This document shows positions 44,440 through 52,514 of a stretch of DNA of 64,000 bases, piece by piece. This DNA comes from Saprospiraceae bacterium (GTDB lineage Bacteria > Bacteroidota > Bacteroidia > Chitinophagales > Saprospiraceae): the NCBI GenBank assembly GCA_019638385.1, contig JAHBTW010000004.1, positions 246,001-310,000 on the forward strand, in the 5' to 3' direction. The notes beneath the pieces were generated by a model. The model ran no database searches and was not told the origin of the DNA. It saw only the letters and a list, made by a program, of their open reading frames with translations. Made by a program: the position numbers and the translations under genes. Numbering within the stretch: the stretch's first letter is position 1; every line of letters starts with the position of its first letter.

Positions 44440-45639
44440 TCATAGCTCAAAGCCCGGAGCTCCCTCCATCGCCAGCCACGCCATCAGGCCGGCGCCGGTT
44501 TCGAGGCAATTTTCATCCACATCAAAAGTATTGGTATGAATTGGGGAACTGATGCCCTGGGCGGCATTGCCGGTGCCGAGCCGGTAGAAACAAGCCGGGA
44601 CGTGATGCGAATAAAAGGCAAAGTCTTCGGACGTCATTCGGATGGGCAATTCCACCACATTGTCAGCACCTAAATAGACCTCCGCCAATGCCTTACAATG
44701 CGCGGTTTGTTCCGGGTCATTGACGAGCACCGGATAGCCGACCTCTATGCGCAGTTGGCAATCGCCGCCCAGGCCGCGTGCAATAGCTTCGGTAATGCTC
44801 CGAATGTGCCGGTGCGCCTCGAAGCGCCACGCTTCGTTCATGGTGCGAAATGTGCCTTGCAGATGTACCGCGTTGGGAATGATATTGGTAGCCCCGCCTT
44901 CGGATGCTATGCGGCCGAAGGTAAGAACGGAAGGGGTGATGGGATCGGCTTTCCGACTCACCACTTGCTGTAAGGCCGATATGATTTGCGCGCTGATGGC
45001 AATGGGGTCCACACAATCTTGCGGCGCAGCGCCGTGCCCGCCTTTGCCCGTGACGGTGAGGTACAATTCATCGGCGGAGGCCATGTAGGCGCCGGCGTGA
45101 AAACCGACTTTGCCGGTTTCGAGCGGCGGATGCACGTGTTGTCCGATGATAGCGGCCGGGCGCGGGTTTTCCAACACCCCTTCCTTGATGAGCAGGGAGG
45201 CCCCGCCGGGCAGCAGTTCTTCACCGGGTTGGAAAATGAGCTTTACTGTGCCTTCCCAATGGGCGCGCAGTTCGTGCAGAATGTGCGCAGCGCCGAGCAG
45301 GCAGGTGCTATGTACGTCATGCCCGCAGGCGTGCATGACGCCTTCGTTGGCGGAGCGATAGGGCTTGTCGCCGGCTTCGCGGATGGGCAGGGCGTCCATA
45401 TCGGCGCGCAGGGCCAGTACTTTTTTGTCCGGATTTTTTCCTTCAATGATTCCGACGATGCCCGTGCCGGCCCAGCCGGTTTGGTATGAAATGCCGAAGG
45501 CCTCCAACCGGCCGGCGATGTAGCGGGCTGTTTCATGTTCCTGAAACGACAGTTCCGGATGCCGGTGCAAGTGCCGCCGTATGGCAATCAACTCGGGCAG
45601 CAGATTATGGGCGAGGGTTTGGACATTGTCTTTCAGCAT
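44440..45639 (-). CDS. M20-family amidohydrolase (N-acyl amino acid / hippurate type)
   Basis: A 399-residue cytoplasmic metallohydrolase. Metal-site motifs are RADMDALP, ACGHDVHSTCLLGAA, QPGEE and a late SEDFAFYSHHVP. The pattern FQEHETARYIAGRLEAFGI near the start is typical of the IAA-amino acid/hippurate hydrolase group. It likely removes acyl groups from N-acyl amino acids or acts on related amides. It is cotranscribed with the DASS transporter upstream (6-bp gap), which could import its carboxylate substrate. Confidence 0.92.
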   Translation of the reverse strand: MLKDNVQTLAHNLLPELIAIRRHLHRHPELSFQEHETARYIAGRLEAFGISYQTGWAGTGIVGIIEGKNPDKKVLALRADMDALPIREAGDKPYRSANEGVMHACGHDVHSTCLLGAAHILHELRAHWEGTVKLIFQPGEELLPGGASLLIKEGVLENPRPAAIIGQHVHPPLETGKVGFHAGAYMASADELYLTVTGKGGHGAAPQDCVDPIAISAQIISALQQVVSRKADPITPSVLTFGRIASEGGATNIIPNAVHLQGTFRTMNEAWRFEAHRHIRSITEAIARGLGGDCQLRIEVGYPVLVNDPEQTAHCKALAEVYLGADNVVELPIRMTSEDFAFYSHHVPACFYRLGTGNAAQGISSPIHTNTFDVDENCLETGAGLMAWLAMEGAPGFEL

Positions 45640-45645
45640 AGCAGT

Positions 45646-47091
45646 TTATTGTTGATGCCAACCCGAAAACACCAATTGGGTCAACGGTTCGGAGAGTACG
45701 GTGATGAGTAAAATGGCAATGATGTTGAGCCAAAAACCGACGCGCACCATTTGCGGAATACTGATGTGCCCGCTCGCAAACACGATGGCGTTGGGCGGGG
45801 TGGACATGGGCAGCATGAACGCACAACTGGCCGCCAAGGTCACCGGCATCAGCACTAAGATGGGGTCCAGACCCGCTCCCAGCGCCACGCCGCTCACAAC
45901 CGGCAAAAAAATACTCACCAATGCCACGTTCGACATTACCTCTGTGAGATAGAGCGATACGGCGGTGAGGCCCAGAATGAGCAATATTCCGGCGCTTTCC
46001 ATGCCGGCAAACTGTTGGCCGATCAGGCCGATGATGCCGGTTTTGGAGAGGGCGTCGGCTAAACTCAGGCCGCCGCCGAACAGCAGCAGAATGCCCCAGG
46101 GCAGGCGCTGCGTATCGCGCCACTCTAATACGAAGTCCCCGTTTTTGAAATTCAACGGCACGAGAAAAAGCGCCGTGGCGCCGATGAGCGCAATGCCCTC
46201 GTCGCTGAGGCGCAATCCGGGAATCCATTTGTTGATAAAGCTGCCGAGCGTCCACAGCAGCGCCGTTGCTACGAATATGTATAAGGTGCGCTTTTCGCCG
46301 GGAGAGGGCGGCCCCAGTTCGTCCAACTCGGCCCGGATCAGTTCGCGCCCGCCTTCAAAATTGCCGAGGCGATTGGGATGAATCACTTTGACCAACATAA
46401 AATAGGTAGCGGCCAACAGCACGGCTGCGAAGGGCAGTCCCACAGCCATCCATTGCGCGAAGCCGATTTCGTAGCCGTACTGATCGCGCACAAAGCCTTT
46501 GAGCACCACATTGGGCGGCGTACCGATGATGGTAGCCATACCGCCGATGCTGGCGCAGTAGGCGATGCCCAGCATCATGGCCAGCGCGAAATTGCGAATA
46601 CCTTCTTTGGGATACTTATCCGGTTCGCGGGTGAGCAGATCAATGACAGATACCGCAATGGGCAGCATCATCACGGCAGTGGCGGTATTGCTGATCCACA
46701 TGCTCAGAAAAGCCGTGGCCAGCATGAAACCCAGGAGAATACCGTTGGCATTGGTGCCGGTGAGCCGGATGATGTTGAGCGCAATGCGTCGGTGCAGGCT
46801 CCATTTTTCCATCGCTAATGCAATCATAAAACCGCCCATGAACAGAAATACCACCGGATTGGCGTACGGCGCAGCCGCTTCCTTAATATTACCGATCCCC
46901 AACAGCGGTAGGCATATTATCGGCAACAAAGAAGTTACTGGAATTGGTACCGCTTCTGTTATCCACCATATAATCATCAGCGCCGCCATAGCGAGTACCT
47001 GCCAGGCTTCCGGGCTGAGCGCTTCGGGCTGCGGCAGCAGCAGCAATAAGGCAAATACTGCCGGTCCGAGGAAAATGCCGGTTTTTTTCAT
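45646..47091 (-). CDS. DASS-family (SLC13-type) sodium/dicarboxylate or sulfate symporter
   Basis: A 481-residue inner-membrane transporter with about eleven helices. The two SNT-type sodium/substrate motifs are MWISNTATAVMMLPIAV and TEVMSNVALVSIFLP, placed symmetrically as in VcINDY-like proteins. The start MKKTGIF at 47091 is preferred over 47100 because the -7 element TACCTTTG (minus strand, 47112-47105) ends only five bases above 47100. Leads a two-gene operon with the M20 amidohydrolase. The substrate (dicarboxylate, sulfate or other anion) cannot be set by sequence. Confidence 0.9.
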   Translation of the reverse strand: MKKTGIFLGPAVFALLLLLPQPEALSPEAWQVLAMAALMIIWWITEAVPIPVTSLLPIICLPLLGIGNIKEAAAPYANPVVFLFMGGFMIALAMEKWSLHRRIALNIIRLTGTNANGILLGFMLATAFLSMWISNTATAVMMLPIAVSVIDLLTREPDKYPKEGIRNFALAMMLGIAYCASIGGMATIIGTPPNVVLKGFVRDQYGYEIGFAQWMAVGLPFAAVLLAATYFMLVKVIHPNRLGNFEGGRELIRAELDELGPPSPGEKRTLYIFVATALLWTLGSFINKWIPGLRLSDEGIALIGATALFLVPLNFKNGDFVLEWRDTQRLPWGILLLFGGGLSLADALSKTGIIGLIGQQFAGMESAGILLILGLTAVSLYLTEVMSNVALVSIFLPVVSGVALGAGLDPILVLMPVTLAASCAFMLPMSTPPNAIVFASGHISIPQMVRVGFWLNIIAILLITVLSEPLTQLVFSGWHQQ

Positions 47092-47204
47092 GGTTCCCAT
47101 CAAGCAAAGGTAAAATAAGACGGGAAGACTCTCTGTATTCAATGCTGTCTCAAGAGAAGGACCGAGCGACTTGCACTGAGCCTGCCGAAGTAAGTCGAGG
47201 TGAA

Positions 47205-47396
47205 ACGGGCAAAGGGCAAATTGGCAAAAGGCAAAAGGCAAAGGGCAAATTGGCAAAATTGCAAACCGCCTACTGCAAACTGCCTACTGCAAACCACCTA
47301 CCAACGTACCCCCGTGCCTCCTCTCTGCCCTCTGCTCCATGCTCTCTGCTCTCTGCTCTCTGCTCTCTGCTCTATGCTCTATGCTCTATGCCCCGT
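47205..47396. repeat. Large heptanucleotide repeat island
   Basis: About 190 bp in seven-base steps, in three blocks: GGCAAAT/TGGCAAA/AGGCAAA/GGGCAAA words, then TGCAAAC/TGCCTAC alternation, then CTCTCTG four times followed by CTCTATG three times. It lies in the 620-bp gap between the divergent DASS gene and the large T9SS protein gene. Several words recur in the other islands (TTTGCCC, GCTCTATGC, GCAAACTGC). Apart from this island and two promoter-like boxes the gap holds no gene. Confidence 0.85.
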
Positions 47397-47430
47397 TCTC
47401 AAACTTAATTGAAAAAAAAATGAAAAAATT

Positions 47431-47459
47431 TTGCCTGTATGAATATTACCGTATATTTG
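47431..47459 (+). promoter_or_regulatory. Promoter of the triplicated-domain T9SS protein
   Basis: TTG (47431-47433), 18 bases, then TATATTTG (47452-47459). A second -7-like box TACCTTTG (47496-47503) lacks a matching TTG. From the first start the leader is about 245 nt, unusually long for this genome. Confidence 0.7.
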
Positions 47460-47712
47460 CTTCACTTATTCAGGAGCATTAAAAGGATAATCTCATACCT
47501 TTGCCAACAACCGACCTAAAGATTTCGTGGCGAAACTCCCCCCATTGCCGCTTCGATATGGTACTTTGACAACTACACGAATGACAGTATCGGTTTCAGT
47601 CAACTTTAATAATGATTGAACTTCCAAAGATATGGTGATTTCGGAGCGGCTTGATTGCTCCGGGATTGCCGGTGGTTATTACTTATTTTCTAATTCTTAA
47701 ATTTTTCAACTA

Positions 47713-49632
47713 ATGAAAGCACTTAACATGAATCGGCTGTTTGTTGCAGCATTGTTGAGCCTCTTTACAGCAGGCTTCGCGTATGCACAACCGGCCAACG
47801 ACGCTTGTACAGGCGCCATTGCTATTTCCTGCGGCCAAACGGTAACAGGCAACAACACCGCAGCTACCAATGATGTGGTACCGGCATGCGGCCTCTCTGC
47901 TCCGCGCAAAGGCGTTTGGTACACCATTACGGGTACAGGAGGTCTTGTCACGCTGACAACGTGCAGCACAACCTCTAACTTCGACACGCAAATTTCGGTT
48001 TACTCCGGCGCTTGCACTGCACTCACTTGCGTAGCCAGCAACGACAACGACGCTGCCTGCTCGAACTTCTTCCGCCGTTTGTCCACGGTGAGCTTCAACA
48101 CGACCTTCGGCACGGTGTATCGCATTATGGTGTCCGGTAAGTTAGGCGCTGCGGGCACGTTTACGCTCAATGCTACCTGCGCTGCAGTCGGCCCGCCGAA
48201 TGATGCTTGCGCAGGCGCCATTCCTGTTGCCTGCGGTTCTACCACCACTGGCTCTACGGCGCTTGCAGGGGTTGATGCAGTGGGTACTTGTATCACTACA
48301 CTCAATACTGCACCCGGTGTGTGGTATAGCGTGACAGGCAACGGCGGTGCAATTACGGTAAGCCTTTGCGGCTCGTCTTATGATACCAAAGTAGGTGTTT
48401 TCAGTGGCACTTGCGGCGCTTTGGTTTGCGTAACCGGCAATGACGACTTCTGTAGCCTTCAATCGCAGGTAACCTTCAACTCCACAGCTGGAACAACTTA
48501 CCTCATTCTGGTGACTGGCTTCAGCACAGCATCCGGCGCCTTTACGATGAACGTAACCTGCGCCGCGCCGCCGTGCAACTGTACCAACACCAGTGCGTTT
48601 GGTACGGTTACTGCGCCCGTAACCAATTCTCCGGCGACTATCTCTACTTGCAACTTCCCGGCAGAGTTTGCTACCATCAACAGCGCAGTAGCGGGTAGCA
48701 CCTACGTCTTTTCCAGCTCTGTAGCTACCGACTACCTCACGGTTCGCCAGGGTACTTCCGGCGGTACGGTATTGGGTTGCGGCCCGACTCCGCTGACGGT
48801 AACGGCAACAGCCAGTGGACCGCTCTTCCTGCACATTAACCTCAACAACGCTTGTGCTATACAGGCATCGGGCTGTCGCACTACAACGGTACAATGTACT
48901 TCTTGCGGAGGTCCGAACGGCGGCGCGGCTTGTACTGCAGCCACTGCGCTTACTTGCGGCGGCATGGTGTCGGGCACTACTGTGGGCGGTACGATTAATA
49001 CCGCTCTGGGCACCTGCGTTACTGCTCTAAACACGGCTCCCGGCGTATGGCACACCATCACGCCGGCTTCCAGCGGCATGGTTACATTGACTACTTGTGC
49101 TGCTGTAGGCTTTGACACCAAACTGGGTGTGTTCAGCGGTCCTTGTACCAACTTGTTGTGCATCACCGGCAACGACGACGCTGCTTGCTCGTTCTCCGGC
49201 TTACGCTCTACGGTTACCTTCGCTGCAGTAGGTGGAACAACTTACCGCATCTATGTGACCGGCTTCAGCACGGCTACGGGCGCCTACGAATTGTCGGCAA
49301 CCTGTACCACTACGTTGACGGCTCCGAACGACCTGCCGGAAATCACCCTTGGGCAGGAAGTGGCGGACGGTCTGAACGTGGGCGAAATCTTCCCGAACCC
49401 GGCTGTGACCGGTAAAGTAGCCGTTCGCATTGATGCGCCGGTGGAAGGCAACGCCATTGTGACGGTGTTTGACAACATGGGCCGCCAGGTGAATCGCTCT
49501 GTGAGCGGTCTCTATGCAGGTTCCAACTTAGTGGAATTCAACGCCAATAACCTCCCCGTAGGCACTTACTTTGTGTCTATTCAGGTAGGCGACGAGATTG
49601 TACGCCGCAAATTGGTGGTAGTACGTCCGTAA
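47713..49632 (+). CDS. T9SS-exported protein with three ~130-residue repeat domains
   Basis: A 639-residue secreted protein. A signal peptide ends near GFAYAQPA. Three homologous beta domains lie at about residues 25-157, 160-285 and 402-530, each with an opening NDAC(T/A)GAI..CG-like strand, GVWYTITG or GVWYSVTG, FDT(Q/K)(I/L).V(Y/F)SG, a CV(A/T)(S/G)NDD loop and a closing TY(R/L)I.V(T/S)G. Paired cysteines suggest disulfides. A different Cys-rich segment separates repeats 2 and 3. The C-terminus, from EIFPNPAVTGKVAV, is a type A T9SS domain. Well-matched promoter, long leader and strong terminator suggest high expression. Confidence 0.9.
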   Translation: MKALNMNRLFVAALLSLFTAGFAYAQPANDACTGAIAISCGQTVTGNNTAATNDVVPACGLSAPRKGVWYTITGTGGLVTLTTCSTTSNFDTQISVYSGACTALTCVASNDNDAACSNFFRRLSTVSFNTTFGTVYRIMVSGKLGAAGTFTLNATCAAVGPPNDACAGAIPVACGSTTTGSTALAGVDAVGTCITTLNTAPGVWYSVTGNGGAITVSLCGSSYDTKVGVFSGTCGALVCVTGNDDFCSLQSQVTFNSTAGTTYLILVTGFSTASGAFTMNVTCAAPPCNCTNTSAFGTVTAPVTNSPATISTCNFPAEFATINSAVAGSTYVFSSSVATDYLTVRQGTSGGTVLGCGPTPLTVTATASGPLFLHINLNNACAIQASGCRTTTVQCTSCGGPNGGAACTAATALTCGGMVSGTTVGGTINTALGTCVTALNTAPGVWHTITPASSGMVTLTTCAAVGFDTKLGVFSGPCTNLLCITGNDDAACSFSGLRSTVTFAAVGGTTYRIYVTGFSTATGAYELSATCTTTLTAPNDLPEITLGQEVADGLNVGEIFPNPAVTGKVAVRIDAPVEGNAIVTVFDNMGRQVNRSVSGLYAGSNLVEFNANNLPVGTYFVSIQVGDEIVRRKLVVVRP

Positions 49633-49674
49633 TCATTCGGTCTGAAAAGAACGAACTGTTTTAAATGAGAAGAA

Positions 49675-49709
49675 GGGTGCTCTTGCATAAAGAGCGCCCT
49701 TTTTCTTTT
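49675..49709 (+). terminator. Intrinsic terminator after the T9SS protein
   Basis: Stem GGGTGCTCT (49675-49683), loop TGCATAA, stem AGAGCGCCC (49691-49699) with one wobble, then TTTTTCTTTT. It ends just before the stop of the convergent regulator gene. Confidence 0.9.
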
Positions 49710-49712
49710 GTA

Positions 49713-50387
49713 TTAAATCAACCCGTTCTGTAATGCCAGCCTGACGGCATCCGTCACGTTGCGGGCGCCGAGTTTGGAGATGATGTTTTTTCGGTGGGTG
49801 TCTATGGTATTAGTGCTGAGAAACAGCAGGTCGGCAATGTGTTCGCTGGTTTTGCCTTCCGAGATGAGTGCGAGCACTTCCCGTTCCCGTGCGGAGAGCA
49901 GATTTTGGTTGGAACCGGAAAAGGACTTGCCCGTTTTGGGAGCAGACGCCGGCGTTTTCGTTTCCAGCACAATGCCCAACGCTTTAGGATCGAGGTATCT
50001 GCGACCGCCGGCAACTTCCTGAATGGCGTGGAGTAACTCGTCTTTGCCGTAGATTTTGAGCACATAGCCCATAGCGCCCCGGTTCATGCATTCCTGAATG
50101 GAGGGGAAGTCGTCGTGTACGGTGAGCATGATGACCTTGAGGTCGGGCAACTGCTCGCCGAAGTCGGCAAGTACTTCCATGCCGTCGCGACCGGGCATGG
50201 AGAGGTCCAAAAGCGCAATGTGCGGACAATCCTGCCGGAATAATTCCAGGGCCTGATCGCCGCTCAATGCAGTGGCCGTCACCTCCAATTCGCGACAAGC
50301 GCTGAGCAGGGAAGAAATGCCGTCGAGAAACATTTGCTGATCGTCAATAATAGCGACTCGAATAAGCGGGAGATTGTCCGGGTTCAT
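49713..50387 (-). CDS. NarL/LuxR-type response regulator
   Basis: A 224-residue two-component regulator. The receiver domain has the acidic pair IIDDQ, phospho-acceptor Asp in HIALLDLSMPG, the Thr in VIMLTVHDD and the Lys in YVLKIYGKDEL. A LuxR-type helix-turn-helix follows (LSAREREVLALISEGKTSEHIADLLFLSTNTIDTHRKNIISKL). No histidine kinase is adjacent, so it is an orphan in this window. Target genes unknown. Confidence 0.94.
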   Translation of the reverse strand: MNPDNLPLIRVAIIDDQQMFLDGISSLLSACRELEVTATALSGDQALELFRQDCPHIALLDLSMPGRDGMEVLADFGEQLPDLKVIMLTVHDDFPSIQECMNRGAMGYVLKIYGKDELLHAIQEVAGGRRYLDPKALGIVLETKTPASAPKTGKSFSGSNQNLLSAREREVLALISEGKTSEHIADLLFLSTNTIDTHRKNIISKLGARNVTDAVRLALQNGLI

Positions 50388-50473
50388 GGCAAGGAATATT
50401 TGGTTGTAAATGGTTTGACGATAGCAAATATACGGATACCGGCCTATATTCGCGGTTTGAAGAAATTTCGACT

Positions 50474-51457
50474 ATGTCTAACCCAATTTTTTTATTTCGG
50501 GAAACCTCCCATATTATTCGGCAATTGAAGGTGGAAGAAGCGCCGCGCGGCGCAGTAACGCGCTACTTGGTGCATTTGGTCACCGACGGCATCGGCGCGC
50601 CGATCTATGTGCCGGTTATGGTGGCGCGCGGGCTGGAAGACGGCCCTGTACTGGGCCTGACGGCGGCCGTACACGGTAACGAACTCAACGGCATTCCCGT
50701 TATCCAGCGCATTTTTCACGAAATAGATCTCACCGGCCTGCGCGGTACCCTGGTGGGCGTGCCCATCGTAAATGTGCCTTCTCTGCACCGCAACCAACGC
50801 GAATTTATTGACAGCGTGGACCTCAACGACATCATGCCCGGCAAACCCGACGGCAACGTGAGCGAGGTGTATGCCTGGCGTACGGTGAACTGGATTGTGC
50901 GCGAATTCGACTACTTAGTGGATTTGCACACGGCGAGCAGCGGCCGCGTCAATACCTACTACATTCGCGCCGATATGGACGACCCCGTCACCCGGCAAAT
51001 GGCGTTGTTGCAAAATGCTCAAATCATCGTCAATAATATGCCTTCCGACGGTACCCTGCGCGGAGCCGCCGCTGCGCTCGGCATTCACGCCGTTACACTC
51101 GAATTGGGCAACCCCGCCACCTTTCAGCGCGGCATCATTCGATCCGGTCTCATCGGTGTACACAACCTGCTGAGCCACCTCAAAATGACAGACGATACGA
51201 TCATCGAACCCGAAACCCCGCCCGTGCTGTGCAGCCGTTCCTTTTGGATGTACACCGACACCGGCGGCATTCTCAATGTTCGCCCCGACCTCAATGAATG
51301 GGTAGCAGCCGGCCAGGAACTGGCTACGCTTCGAAATGTATTCGGCGATGTAGTAAAAGAATACCACGCTCCGGAGGCCGGCATTGTGGTGGGCAAAAGT
51401 GTGTATCCCATCAACCAAACTGGCGGGCGCATCCTGCACCTCGGCATCCCGGTTTGA
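50474..51457 (+). CDS. Succinylglutamate desuccinylase / aspartoacylase family protein
   Basis: A 327-residue zinc carboxypeptidase-fold enzyme. The zinc ligands are in TAAVHGNELNGIP (His, Glu) and VDLHTASSG (His). TLELGNPATFQ is in the position of the catalytic Glu region, and a C-terminal beta domain follows (YTDTGGILNVRPDLNEWVAAGQ...). Family members deacylate amino acids; those of this subgroup are often of unknown substrate. Stands alone, and a structured repeat element begins 5 bp after its stop. Confidence 0.87.
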   Translation: MSNPIFLFRETSHIIRQLKVEEAPRGAVTRYLVHLVTDGIGAPIYVPVMVARGLEDGPVLGLTAAVHGNELNGIPVIQRIFHEIDLTGLRGTLVGVPIVNVPSLHRNQREFIDSVDLNDIMPGKPDGNVSEVYAWRTVNWIVREFDYLVDLHTASSGRVNTYYIRADMDDPVTRQMALLQNAQIIVNNMPSDGTLRGAAAALGIHAVTLELGNPATFQRGIIRSGLIGVHNLLSHLKMTDDTIIEPETPPVLCSRSFWMYTDTGGILNVRPDLNEWVAAGQELATLRNVFGDVVKEYHAPEAGIVVGKSVYPINQTGGRILHLGIPV

Positions 51458-51461
51458 TATA

Positions 51462-51573
51462 TACCTCGCACCGCGAGGTGCGAAGCCAATTTTGTCATAC
51501 CGAGCGCTGCTATCCAGCCGCGCTGTGGCTCGGCGCCGAAAGCTATGCACGACTTATCTGGCAGCGCGAGGTA
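51462..51573. repeat. Structured dispersed element, copy A
   Basis: A 112-bp element bounded by the perfect inverted repeat TACCTCGC ... GCGAGGTA. Inside are the hairpin CGCACC-GCGA-GGTGCG, the shared block AGCCAATTTTGTCATACC, GCGCTGC pairing with GCAGCGC near the end, and a variable middle hairpin. Copy B at 61473-61578 is nearly identical over the first ~50 and last ~35 bases. It follows the aspartoacylase-like gene directly. Confidence 0.85.
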
Positions 51574-51574
51574 C

Positions 51575-51610
51575 AAAAAATCCCCGCCCACCGCGAGGGT
51601 GAACGGGGAT
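51575..51610 (-). terminator. Intrinsic terminator of the PepSY-like lipoprotein gene
   Basis: On the minus strand ATCCCCG (51610-51604) pairs with CGGGGAT (51586-51580), with an inner CACC/GGTG stem, followed by six T residues (51580-51575). It lies about 60 bp past the stop of the leftward gene. Confidence 0.83.
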
Positions 51611-51668
51611 GATTCCAAATTTCGATTATAAAAACCTTCCGTTTGGAAATGAAAACACTCGTCAGAAA

Positions 51669-52430
51669 TTACGGACGCGAGAACAGGAAATTACCTTCCC
51701 GGTCGAAAATCAAAATTACGCGGCCTTCAGAAGTGATGAGATAAACCGCGATGCGATCGCTGCGCACGCAAGCGCCCCGGAAAGTTACCATATCATAGTT
51801 GTCGGCAATGTAGGCTCTCACGCCTTCGGGCAGGGCCGAGCCGGCCACCGGGTTGCAGTTCGGTTGGCAGCGTTCCAGCGGAGATACTTCCTGTACGAAA
51901 TTGCCGAGCCGGTCAAACATCAAAACAGTCGGGCCGGGGAGCAACACGAGGATGCGGTTGCCTTGTGCCCTTGCCATCCGGATTTGTAAATCGGGATAGT
52001 TTTCTGCTACATAATCTAGGACGGCCTGCGGTAGCGCCTCCGGGCGAATTTGATTGCCGAAGCCGATGATGCGATCGAAGCAGGGGCCGTGCGGGCCGTT
52101 GGGGCCGAAAACGGTGGGGCGGTTGTTCGCCCGGCGAGCCTCTAACAAGCGCCCGTTCTCCCGGAAATACAGGCAAGTCTCATCGCCTAAAATGATTCTG
52201 TAACCTAAGCCGCGAGCGTGGTAAATGTCTTCCATGTAAGTGTGGAAAAACATTTCGTCAATCGTTTGAGTCACGGAAAGCGGCAGTTGAGCCGGTTCGA
52301 TGAGCGTCAATTCGGCGGTAAGGATTTGCTCAATCAGCGCATCGTCGTCTAAGTCCTGCTCTTTTTCACAAGATTGAAACGCCAATCCGGCGCTCAGTAA
52401 CAATAGCGAAGCAAAAAGAAACTTTTTCAT
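51669..52430 (-). CDS. PepSY-like domain lipoprotein
   Basis: A 253-residue lipoprotein with lipobox ending in Cys20 (FQSC). Two to three short alpha/beta units resembling the PepSY-like (BLIP-type) fold are visible: ALPQAVLDYVAENYPDLQIRMARAQGNRILVLL and ALPEGVRAYIADNYDMVTFRGACVRSDRIAVYLI, each with a helix followed by strands and a closing FDRxGNF. Such proteins are common in Bacteroidota and may bind or inhibit periplasmic partners. It lies 84 bp after the anti-sigma gene on the same strand and may belong to its regulon. Confidence 0.82.
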   Translation of the reverse strand: MKKFLFASLLLLSAGLAFQSCEKEQDLDDDALIEQILTAELTLIEPAQLPLSVTQTIDEMFFHTYMEDIYHARGLGYRIILGDETCLYFRENGRLLEARRANNRPTVFGPNGPHGPCFDRIIGFGNQIRPEALPQAVLDYVAENYPDLQIRMARAQGNRILVLLPGPTVLMFDRLGNFVQEVSPLERCQPNCNPVAGSALPEGVRAYIADNYDMVTFRGACVRSDRIAVYLITSEGRVILIFDREGNFLFSRP

Positions 52431-52514
52431 GTGGACAGTTTTTTAATGGAAAATTATAGTTGAAGATTCTATTTCTATTGGTGCGCGGGCGGGTCAAATG
52501 GTTGCCCGGCGCAA

